A DNA stretch of 64,000 nt from Daejeonella lutea (GTDB lineage: Bacteria; Bacteroidota; Bacteroidia; Sphingobacteriales; Sphingobacteriaceae), in assembly GCF_900168015.1 (NCBI RefSeq), contig NZ_FUYR01000001.1, positions 1,300,943 through 1,364,942 of the forward strand, read 5' to 3'. The notes below the pieces were generated by a model. That model saw nothing but the letters and a program-made list of their open reading frames with translations, ran no database searches and was not told the DNA's origin. The number at the start of each line of letters is the position of its first letter. Position 1 is the stretch's first letter. Positions 18,139 through 26,024 of this stretch are shown here, one piece after another. A program made the translations under genes and the position numbers.

Positions 18139-18564
18139 TCAGGAAGTTTTGTTGAGTTTCATAATTGCAATAAAAGTCAGTGCAGATGCTACCAGACTAA
18201 ACGCCGCAGCGAAAGGGAAAAAGAAAATTAACTCGCAAACAGCCCAGAGCGACAGAATGGTAGTCGTTAAAATAAGCAGACTTTTCACGATATCCTTATT
18301 TTCCGGGGAAACGTTCGATGCAATCCACAAGATACCTGCGATCAGGAGCATGGCTAGTGCAGAAAGCAATCCATAGCCATCATAATAATCTCCGATGCTG
18401 TGGACGGCTCCCATAAATGGAAATTCGTTTTGCGTCATTTCTCTTATTACACGCTGCATCAACGGGTCTTCAGATTGTTTCCATGTTAAAGCGCCGAACA
18501 GGTGCCCAGCGTCGTGAAGCAGCATCACCAGGGATGCGGTTCGTAAAATTGCCTTCAAGGTCAT
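18139..18564 (-). CDS. Small hypothetical membrane protein
   Basis: A 141-residue protein with four hydrophobic segments, at about residues 8-28, 66-84, 95-112 and 115-134. A histidine-containing first part (LLHDAGHLFGAL) is notable. It lies 12 nt downstream of the VOC gene on the same strand and may be co-transcribed with it. I cannot assign a function; similar LIC-type four-TM proteins are widespread in Bacteroidota. Confidence 0.65.
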   Translation of the reverse strand: MTLKAILRTASLVMLLHDAGHLFGALTWKQSEDPLMQRVIREMTQNEFPFMGAVHSIGDYYDGYGLLSALAMLLIAGILWIASNVSPENKDIVKSLLILTTTILSLWAVCELIFFFPFAAAFSLVASALTFIAIMKLNKTS

Positions 18565-18576
18565 AATTTTTCTCTG

Positions 18577-18945
18577 TTATAAATGTTGCAACCCGATTTT
18601 ATTTCCCTCGCTATCAATGAGCATTCCAATGTAGCCTGCTTCCTTCCCCATAAAGGTTTTCGGCATCACAATTTCACCTCCCGCATCTTCAACATGCTTT
18701 AAAATGTTAGCCATATCCTTACCGCCATCCAGATATACCGTGACCCCATCATATGAGGGCTTGTAATACTCGCCTTCCACGAGAGCCCCGCAATTGAACT
18801 TATCCTCGGAAGGGAATAAAGCATATTTTACGCCCTCAATGTCCATGTCGTGAAATTCAAGGCTGCCAAAAATAGTGGAGTAGAAAGTTTTAGCTCTGTT
18901 AATGTTTGTTGCGGGTATTTCAACCCAATTGATTAAATGTTCCAT
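18577..18945 (-). CDS. VOC family protein (glyoxalase/bleomycin-resistance fold)
   Basis: A 122-residue single VOC domain made of two beta-alpha-beta-beta-beta halves. The first half is INWVEIPATNINRAKTFYSTIFG and the second starts VTVYLDGGKDMANILKHVEDAGG and ends in GNKIGLQHL. The metal-ligand positions of glyoxalase I are not clearly kept, so the substrate is unknown. It lies 66 nt downstream of an AraC-type regulator gene, which may control it. Confidence 0.85.
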   Translation of the reverse strand: MEHLINWVEIPATNINRAKTFYSTIFGSLEFHDMDIEGVKYALFPSEDKFNCGALVEGEYYKPSYDGVTVYLDGGKDMANILKHVEDAGGEIVMPKTFMGKEAGYIGMLIDSEGNKIGLQHL

Positions 18946-19011
18946 GTTCTTTCAGTTTATTAATCTAAGGTAGCTGGCGCTATTCTAGAATAATTGTAAG
19001 AATCGGAAGTT

Positions 19012-19833
19012 TCAATCTTTATAGAAAATTTGCCCGAACTCGTTATCGCTCTTTATGAATTTTACTGGCGAAAGGCCGGTGAAGCGCTTAAAGTCTTTTG
19101 TGAAATGAGCCTGATCATAGTAATACCTGTAGACATCCCTTTTGAAAAAATCTACATCGGGATTTTTCGCCCCAGCTTCATAGAAGTGCATAAATCGGGT
19201 TACCGAGCATAGGTTTTTAGGACTCAGACCAACCTTTTCAATAAATTTCTCATGGATCCAGCGACTGGTATAGCCGGTCTTTTTTTCTAATTCATTTACT
19301 GTAACCAAACCATTAGAATGTTCAATCTGGCGAAGACAATAATCAAGAACAAGATCGGGTTCAGATTTTGAAAGCAAGCTAAGCAGGTAAGTTTGAATGA
19401 TCTGGATTTTTTCGCTGATGGCTTCGGCATTCGTTATGCGCTCGTTTATTTCATGAGCTGTTTTCCCCAATACATCGGTCAGTTGAAAAATCTTATTTGT
19501 AAGTTCTACCTGCCGAACCTGGAACAGTCGATATGCCCCTATGGGAGAGAACTCGATGCCGATATTTCCGTGGGGCGCATCATGCTCGATATCGACAATG
19601 GCTGGGCTGTCGGCTATACCAATTAAGGTAATCGATGCTTCTTTAGAATGATGGTACCAGTCCTTGTATTTTCCCAGCAGTCCATTCCGGAATGGGATAA
19701 CAAGCTTTGCCATCCCATTCGGTACGATAAGTTTCATAGCTTCCTCAGGCAAGCGGCCGGTATTTTCAAAAACCCATATCTTAGCGATAAAAGCCCTTAA
19801 TTCGATTCGCGGTTGCACGAGTTCAAGTTTCAT
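19012..19833 (-). CDS. AraC family transcriptional regulator
   Basis: A 273-residue regulator with an N-terminal sensory domain of the DUF6597 type (VQPRIELRAFIAKIWVFE, then FSPIGAYRLF) and a C-terminal AraC/XylS DNA-binding domain (GYTSRWIHEKFIEKVGLSPK, AHFTKDFKRFTGLSPVKF). Both HTH motifs appear complete. It precedes the VOC and small membrane-protein genes in the same direction and is their likely regulator. Confidence 0.88.
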   Translation of the reverse strand: MKLELVQPRIELRAFIAKIWVFENTGRLPEEAMKLIVPNGMAKLVIPFRNGLLGKYKDWYHHSKEASITLIGIADSPAIVDIEHDAPHGNIGIEFSPIGAYRLFQVRQVELTNKIFQLTDVLGKTAHEINERITNAEAISEKIQIIQTYLLSLLSKSEPDLVLDYCLRQIEHSNGLVTVNELEKKTGYTSRWIHEKFIEKVGLSPKNLCSVTRFMHFYEAGAKNPDVDFFKRDVYRYYYDQAHFTKDFKRFTGLSPVKFIKSDNEFGQIFYKD

Positions 19834-19956
19834 TGCTGTCCTTTAACATATTAAGCATCTGATTGGAAGATCGCAATAATTCAATAAAAATCAAATGCCT
19901 GCCGTAAGCCGTGAGACTGAGACACGTTTAGCAATGAGGCGAAATAAATGGTGTGT

Positions 19957-20272
19957 TTTATTTCTTCTCCCGCTTAGGCACGTAATTATAATACGTATTA
20001 ATGCGTCCGATAAACTCCACTAATTTGGCCTGCATTTTTTCGATATCCTTCAGTCTGGCCATCACCTCTACCCGCGGATTGTGAATCTGATAATATCCAT
20101 TCTGAACGTCTGTATCAATAGCATAGGGAATAGCCATGAACTCTTCCGGCGTATACCACTTTTGCTCCCGCGATTGATATATTCAGTTTCCTTTCTGATA
20201 CGCGTCAGCAGCCAGCTTTCTTCTGCGGAGATAATCCAGGTCTCTGCCTTTAAGTTTTTGAACAATACCCAT
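19957..20272 (-). pseudogene. Nonsense-mutated copy of the small protein gene at 40392-40706
   Basis: The minus strand encodes MGIVQKLKGRDLDYLRRRKL and continues almost residue for residue like the intact paralog, down to VPKREKK and a TAA. At 20185-20183 the tryptophan codon TGG of the paralog is TGA, which stops translation after about 29 codons. No other frame break is present. The two loci share more than 300 bp of high identity, including the region just upstream of the ATG. Confidence 0.85.
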
Positions 20273-20433
20273 GATACAAACATAGGTAAATACTAATATT
20301 ATTAGCAAACTAATTGTTGAAATTATCCTAAGTCTTCCGGCTATTATATTAGATTGCATCGTCGAGCGTCCTAGTAATGAAAAGGATGCCAAGATTATAG
20401 AAGGTGCCTTTGCAGATTCATAATGTAAGTTAA

Positions 20434-20640
20434 ATGCGAATTCTTTTTATAGCTAACAATGTAAATGATGAAGACGTTTATAAGAACGTCTTATCAAATA
20501 TTGCAGAAAGAGATTCCGTCTACTTTGTGGACTCATACGATGATGCGGTTGACTTTATAAACAATAGGATCGTTAAGAGTCAAGAACAGTTGGATCTTAT
20601 CATTGTCAAACAGAGACGGTATTTTTCCCGAACTGAGTAG
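20434..20640 (+). pseudogene. Shedu-type gene, N-terminal fragment
   Basis: This frame encodes 68 residues beginning MRILFIANNVNDEDVYKNVL, a receiver-like alpha/beta start, and stops in a TAG. The reading continues in other frames: from 20614 as DGIFPELSSLKIYQ and from about 20650 as FINKDPTQTYS, which leads straight into the nuclease frame that follows. Two indels between 20610 and 20660 therefore split one gene of about 390 codons. Whether both parts are still made is open. Confidence 0.6.
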
Positions 20641-20681
20641 TTTGAAGATTTATCAATAAAGATCCTACGCAAACGTATTCA

Positions 20682-21608
20682 ATGCGGAATTTTAACCTAT
20701 ACAAGATTCCTGTTGTGCTACTACTTGATGAAAATGAGAGCAAAAGTTTTTATCAGAAACACCGTTATACAACTGTTCTCTCAGACGAGGGAGCGGAAAA
20801 GCTTGCTCTTCACACTGCTGAACTCGCCAGCAGTATTCGGAACTGGCGTCGGCAAGTTATTGATGAACTGGATAACCTGGGAATTGAGTTTAACTCAGGC
20901 TATATAGACTATTCGCTTTATTTCAATACACGGCGTGACACTATTCTCTCCACCGAAATATTGTCTCAGAATTTTCAGTTGTTTCCCAGAAAGCTGAGAT
21001 ACCACTGGCTTGGAAATAACACGCGCCAAATAGAAAGGGCAATTGACAAATTTATTGGAATGTTAAACCGCTCAGATTATCGTAAAAAGAAAGCTGAAGA
21101 ATTGCTTTATCATCGTTTTTTCGAAGATAACCCGGCATTTCTGGAACGGGACCGTTATTCCCGTACTTGGCATGAAGCAAAATTAAAGCTTGAAGACAGA
21201 AAGCATTACGATCCTGATTTTATGATGAAACCTAATTTCAATTATCAAACTGATCTTAGCTTAGTGGAAGTAAAATTACCAAATGAAGGTTTTGTCCAGA
21301 TTTCGAATTTTCACAAGACATTTTTAGCCAAGGTGTTTAAACATTTAAGTCAGGTTAATGATTACAAGGAATACCTGGAAGAATCATCAAATAATCCTTG
21401 CATCAACTCCAAGTTCGGATTTGTTCCTCGCAAGGTGGATTATAACATATTAATAGGACGGCAGCCTGATAAGGATGAAAACGAGCACTTCATTCAAAAG
21501 AACATTCGCAAGTTTAATCAGCATCACATCCACTTAATGACATATGATGAACTACTCGAATATCAAGTGAAATTTTTAAATCGGCAAAACCTGCTTAAAG
21601 TTAGTTAG
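20682..21608 (+). CDS. sduA: Shedu nuclease domain protein (DUF4263, SduA-like)
   Basis: A 308-residue protein whose C-terminal half matches the Shedu antiphage nuclease. A PD-(D/E)XK core reads DPDFMMKPNF...LSLVEVKLPNEG (about residues 180-205). The domain ends in a strand and helix typical of DUF4263, HIHLMTYDELLEYQVKFL. The N-terminal part (1-150) is helical and probably senses the phage signal. The ATG at 20682 lies inside the ancestral gene; the true start was probably 20434, before two frameshifts. It stands alone on the plus strand, as Shedu genes usually do. Confidence 0.72.
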   Translation: MRNFNLYKIPVVLLLDENESKSFYQKHRYTTVLSDEGAEKLALHTAELASSIRNWRRQVIDELDNLGIEFNSGYIDYSLYFNTRRDTILSTEILSQNFQLFPRKLRYHWLGNNTRQIERAIDKFIGMLNRSDYRKKKAEELLYHRFFEDNPAFLERDRYSRTWHEAKLKLEDRKHYDPDFMMKPNFNYQTDLSLVEVKLPNEGFVQISNFHKTFLAKVFKHLSQVNDYKEYLEESSNNPCINSKFGFVPRKVDYNILIGRQPDKDENEHFIQKNIRKFNQHHIHLMTYDELLEYQVKFLNRQNLLKVS

Positions 21609-21747
21609 CATCGACTTTTTAGATGCAATGTGCATTGAATAGGAATTGGAGTAGTCCTACCTGATCCCAAACAACAGAATTTTAGAGTCCCATTGGTGAC
21701 CATTATGTGCTTTTTGTGACTTAGATAACATCTCCAGGCTTCAAGGA

Positions 21748-23184
21748 TTATTTCTTGCCGTACTTCCTGAACGCAGCAATGAATTGATAAATAAAGAACC
21801 CTACAACGATTTTTCCTCCCCAATCAAAAAATGAAGACCATCCATTCAGTTCATTTTTATTTGTTAAAAAATCATTCTTGTGGGTCAAATCAACAAAACT
21901 GAAATAGTAACCAATCAGGTTCCAATCAATAGGATTACCGTTCAATAGTCTGCCGATGCTGAATAGGTACATTAAATACAAAGGAATTGAAAACCAACAA
22001 AAACCCCTGATTGCTTTTTTTATTGATAGCCCATGATCATTTGAAAAGCTATTAATCGACAATATTGCCCTATCCCAACCGGGTAGCCCTTGAATATTCT
22101 TTAAAGCTTCATGTGATATTGCATGCAGTTTGTGCGCTTCATATATATTACCAGTTTCTTCAAGCGCTATCTTCAATTGCAAAAACATCTCGTACTGTCT
22201 TTTTTCATAGTTCTTTGGCTTTTCTTCAGCATAATGAACATTTGGAATGTTCATGAATCTTGAAAAAGCATTATAATTATCAGGAAAATCGCATGATGTA
22301 AAGACCGCTTTCGAAAACCTGGTCCTAAAAAATGAAATGGCATTATAGCTTGCAAAAATAACCCGATCAAACTTTACAAAGTCAAGGTTGCTACTGTGAA
22401 TACCTATTTTTTTAGAGGTACCACCATCAACAGGCTCGATATCATAAAATGCTACCTCCCCTTTTGGCTCAAAATCACTGATATACCATTCGTCAATCGT
22501 GGTGTTTTCCACTAAGATTTTCCCGTTAGCCGAGCCTCGAAGCGAAAGCGATCTTAACGTCATATCGCTTATATGCGTTAACCTATCTTCTAATTCAGAA
22601 TCATAAGAAATGCTAAGTATGACGCTCAGCTCCCAGGGGTGTTTTTCGGGTTTAAAGTTTGAACTACAAATGATCTCTGTCGCCTTATCTATGGAATACC
22701 GTTGATTGCTTTCAAGGATATCCTTGATATCTGTAATGTAGTATTGAATAAATAAGCTTTTCCAATCTCCTTCATTAAAGTTCTCTTTTGTGAATTTTAT
22801 ATTTACTTTCTGTCCTCTGTTAATGTAAATACCACTAGTGGTTACACAATTATTGAAGGTGATATCTAATAGATTTTCTCCATCTATTCGCGCATTCACC
22901 ACACAACTAAAAAATGAAAAGGTAAGATTTTTCGATATGATCTTTTCAATTACGAGGTTGTCGATAATGCAATTGAAGAATGCCACGTGGACAGTACCAA
23001 ACACTATATCCTCGACATTGTCTATAGTAAGGTGATTGAATCTGCACCGTGAGTAATTCAGGGTAGTTGTGCCCTCCTTGAACCTTACCAGACGGAAGTC
23101 ATCGTTTTTGATCGGTAGTATAGCCTGCCCAGGCTCTATGCTACTAATGGTTTGATAAGGCGTTGCTTTTAAAATAGACGGCAT
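21748..23184 (-). CDS. Pentapeptide-repeat-like beta-helix protein with C-terminal two-TM domain
   Basis: A 478-residue protein. Residues 1-310 are made of short repeating strands rich in phenylalanine, asparagine and cysteine (SRCRFNHLTIDNVEDIVFG, FFNCIIDNLVIE), like a degenerate pentapeptide beta-helix. A helical linker (320-390) follows, then two membrane segments, at about 399-420 and 455-472, with YYFSFVDLTHK between them. The end GFFIYQFIAAFRKYGKK resembles the final helix of ion-channel-containing pentapeptide proteins. It is 6 nt downstream of the PLD-type nuclease gene, so the two form a pair. A pore-forming effector is a plausible inference. Confidence 0.6.
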   Translation of the reverse strand: MPSILKATPYQTISSIEPGQAILPIKNDDFRLVRFKEGTTTLNYSRCRFNHLTIDNVEDIVFGTVHVAFFNCIIDNLVIEKIISKNLTFSFFSCVVNARIDGENLLDITFNNCVTTSGIYINRGQKVNIKFTKENFNEGDWKSLFIQYYITDIKDILESNQRYSIDKATEIICSSNFKPEKHPWELSVILSISYDSELEDRLTHISDMTLRSLSLRGSANGKILVENTTIDEWYISDFEPKGEVAFYDIEPVDGGTSKKIGIHSSNLDFVKFDRVIFASYNAISFFRTRFSKAVFTSCDFPDNYNAFSRFMNIPNVHYAEEKPKNYEKRQYEMFLQLKIALEETGNIYEAHKLHAISHEALKNIQGLPGWDRAILSINSFSNDHGLSIKKAIRGFCWFSIPLYLMYLFSIGRLLNGNPIDWNLIGYYFSFVDLTHKNDFLTNKNELNGWSSFFDWGGKIVVGFFIYQFIAAFRKYGKK

Positions 23185-23190
23185 GAGTAT

Positions 23191-24387
23191 TTATTTAACC
23201 CCATATTTTCGGGATCCCTTTAAATCTTGATAGATCCCATTAAAAAAATGGTCGGCTTCAAGCATGTTTTTTAGCCCAAGCTTAACACTGATCTCTTTGA
23301 CTATATTCACATAGTGTTCATAATCACGCCCTTTGAACCTTTGTGAATGGTTTTTCAAATCCACACTGCCCTCTTCTATCAGGACCGTGATGGGGTTCCT
23401 GTTTATGTTCGCATAGTTTTTATAATCATAAGTCATCATGATTTCTCCAATGAAATTTGGGCCCACACCATTAATTTTCTTTTCAATCGCTCTTGCGTTT
23501 GAATACACGAGAGCTGCCGGTTGTCCAATATCATTTTTAATCGATCTTATCAATTGTTGAAACTTAGACTGCTGTTTAAAGATTTTGGTTTTATGCCGGA
23601 ACATGCCGTTAGAATACCAGAAGCCGCGCGTTCCCTTCTTTCCAACAAGATCATTGACAAGATCACTAAACTTCTTAGATGAATGTTTGCTTTCTATAAT
23701 TTCATCAAGCACTTTCCTGGCAACGCCATAATGCTTCATTTTCTCCGCAAATTCCTTGCGAAGTTTTTTATGATCCAACTTGTCAAATTTTGATCGCAAC
23801 TTTTCCAAGTTATAGAATGGGTTGCTATCGACATCCGGATATGGTTCAATTTTTTCGTTTAGAGGTTTCTGGCGCTTATAATAGGTTTTGTAAATGGAGA
23901 TGATTCGATCGTTAAGCAATTCAGCATTACTTGGAGCAATAAAATTATCAAACTCCGTTTGTGCTTCCTGCCAAATTTTTTCGGAAACATTACAGGTGTA
24001 ATATAAAGAGCATTCGTTGTTTTTTGACAGCCCTCCAGCTGTAAGGTTTGTCGAACCTATAATGATATGTCCAATCTTTTTATGCCTGATTAAATACATT
24101 TTGGGGTGAAACGTAGTTTTTGAAGACAAACTATTTAGATATCCAAATACATTACTCGACGATGATTTCTCTAGCAAAACCTCCAGAGCTGCAGGATCAG
24201 TTATGCCAAAATTAGGGCCTGTAATAATCCTGAATCTGGTTTTTGTCTGAAAATACGGAAGAAGGACTTTTAATCCCTCGACTTTTAGAAAAGCAACCGC
24301 GATTGAAACATCGTCTGCATCTTTCAACAGTTCATTTAGTAGTGACAGGTGTGAAGGCTGCCGATCATTTGTAATAATTTTTAGCAT
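23191..24387 (-). CDS. Phospholipase D-superfamily nuclease-like protein
   Basis: A 398-residue protein with an N-terminal PLD-like domain. Motif FHPKMYLIRHKKIGHIIIGS then TNLT (about residues 92-116) gives the H-x-K and following Asn/Ser of the HKD signature; the aspartate is replaced in this copy by I/G. The preceding strand order (DDVSIAVAFLKVEGL, RFRIITGPNFG) is typical for PLD-type restriction nucleases. Only one HKD motif is present, so the active enzyme would be a dimer. The C-terminal 250 residues are helical and unassigned. It forms a two-gene unit with the pentapeptide-like membrane protein. Confidence 0.7.
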   Translation of the reverse strand: MLKIITNDRQPSHLSLLNELLKDADDVSIAVAFLKVEGLKVLLPYFQTKTRFRIITGPNFGITDPAALEVLLEKSSSSNVFGYLNSLSSKTTFHPKMYLIRHKKIGHIIIGSTNLTAGGLSKNNECSLYYTCNVSEKIWQEAQTEFDNFIAPSNAELLNDRIISIYKTYYKRQKPLNEKIEPYPDVDSNPFYNLEKLRSKFDKLDHKKLRKEFAEKMKHYGVARKVLDEIIESKHSSKKFSDLVNDLVGKKGTRGFWYSNGMFRHKTKIFKQQSKFQQLIRSIKNDIGQPAALVYSNARAIEKKINGVGPNFIGEIMMTYDYKNYANINRNPITVLIEEGSVDLKNHSQRFKGRDYEHYVNIVKEISVKLGLKNMLEADHFFNGIYQDLKGSRKYGVK

Positions 24388-24632
24388 ATTATGGATATGA
24401 TGATGTAGCTCGATCCGGTAAACTAATATTTAAATATAAAAAAGTAAAGCTGACAGAGCTTTTTTGATTTGGCTGTTCTGTGCGAACGGTCTTTCCGCTC
24501 GTAGACCTCGGCACACTGATTGCGAAGGGATTTAACCCTTAAACAGTTCCTGGGAGCATTTTTTAAGCCAATTACTTACGAAACAGGTAGCTTGCCACAT
24601 AAAGGCGAATGAATGGAAGCACTATTTCCTTT

Positions 24633-26015
24633 TCAACTTATATACGGCATGGGAATACCTAACTTATAAACTCCCTTATAGGCAGTAAGCAATTGCTTTT
24701 CTATCATAGGTTTTGCAAAGGAATAATGAGAGTCTAAAGCCGCGTCTTCTTTGGTGGGATAAACAATTAAGCAGTCAATATTTTCATTACCATTTCGTTT
24801 CAACTCATCATAAACCTTAGTTAGTCGGGCATAACCAGCGACCTGCCGAATATCCTGATGGATATGACTTGAACGATATCGCATTTTGTATTTGGCATCT
24901 ACCACCATCTGACTTTCCTTTTTAGTTATTAGGAAATCTAACGCATTGCCATAAGTCGAGAACTGGCATTTAATCTCGTTGTAATTGAATGCAGTCAACA
25001 AGTGGTGATAAACATACAGCTCAAATAATTTGGGCATGTCTATCCAAAAAGGCGGTGTTTTTATCTGTTTACTGCTTGCAGTATTACTGATGTTATAGGA
25101 AAATCGCTTTAAGATATATTGACCAATTTTTATGGCATCTTTGTATTCTTTAAAAAAGGGGTTTTGTTTGATGTTTTTTAGGGTGCTAGCTTCAGCTTCT
25201 TCACCTACTAATTCAAATGCTGGTTTGCAATAGCTAATAAGTTGCCCTAAGCTTTTTTGATTACCGGCAAAAAAAGCAGCGTTTTGGTGGACGTAATTGC
25301 TACAATAGTAAAGTACTTTTTTCAAGAAACGATTTTCCAGATGGTCTATTCCGAATTGCTGGTATTCGCAAATGGTTTTGGTAATCCGATTTTTTAGAAT
25401 ATTTTGTTTAATGTTGGCACCCACTAAAATTTTCCCTTTCATCCGGTTATTTAAATTTTCCTGAACATTATAATACGATTTCTTTAAACCTTTTCTAACG
25501 ATGTGCTTTAAGATATTTAGATATTGAACCACTAAGAATGGAGTTAAAACGTCATCTTCCTGATTAATTTCTATTTGCGGTGATTCCCAATCAATCAAAA
25601 CCAGATTATTGGTTTCCCTTACAATAACAGGATGCTGAAACGCATCCATCAAAAGCTTAAGGTAATTTAGCTGCTTGAAATCATTATCTTCATCGAATTC
25701 CTCGAGATTTGATTCATTTTCCTCGCCCGGTAAAACATTCTCTTCTTTTCCTAATTCATTCTCAAACCTCTCGAGGATCTTGGTGTTTAACTTTGGATTG
25801 ACCTGAATAGATCGCTTTCCCTTAATCAACCAATCAACGCCCACATAATAATCAGCTTTTAAAAACAAGGAATTATTCTCTATTCTACTGTGGAAACAAT
25901 TATTTCCGCCTCTTTTTGTCGGGAATATTGTGGCTTTTATTAAAGAATAGCGCTCGGCATCAGCTACTTCAAACTGAATAATCTGTTCAGAATGTTCTGT
26001 TAAAATAATTCCCAT
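24633..26015 (-). CDS. mcrC: McrC, nuclease subunit of an McrBC restriction system
   Basis: A 460-residue McrC-family protein. The N-terminal domain binds McrB; the C-terminal half holds the PD-(D/E)XK nuclease with LDFLITKKESQMVVDAKYKMR (catalytic D, D and K near residues 352-370) and a YARLTKVYDEL helix after it. McrBC cuts DNA that carries modified cytosine between two recognition sites. The gene starts 9 nt after mcrB and is the last gene of a run that begins with hsdR. Confidence 0.92.
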   Translation of the reverse strand: MGIILTEHSEQIIQFEVADAERYSLIKATIFPTKRGGNNCFHSRIENNSLFLKADYYVGVDWLIKGKRSIQVNPKLNTKILERFENELGKEENVLPGEENESNLEEFDEDNDFKQLNYLKLLMDAFQHPVIVRETNNLVLIDWESPQIEINQEDDVLTPFLVVQYLNILKHIVRKGLKKSYYNVQENLNNRMKGKILVGANIKQNILKNRITKTICEYQQFGIDHLENRFLKKVLYYCSNYVHQNAAFFAGNQKSLGQLISYCKPAFELVGEEAEASTLKNIKQNPFFKEYKDAIKIGQYILKRFSYNISNTASSKQIKTPPFWIDMPKLFELYVYHHLLTAFNYNEIKCQFSTYGNALDFLITKKESQMVVDAKYKMRYRSSHIHQDIRQVAGYARLTKVYDELKRNGNENIDCLIVYPTKEDAALDSHYSFAKPMIEKQLLTAYKGVYKLGIPMPYIS

Positions 26016-26024
26016 TGTGGTTTA

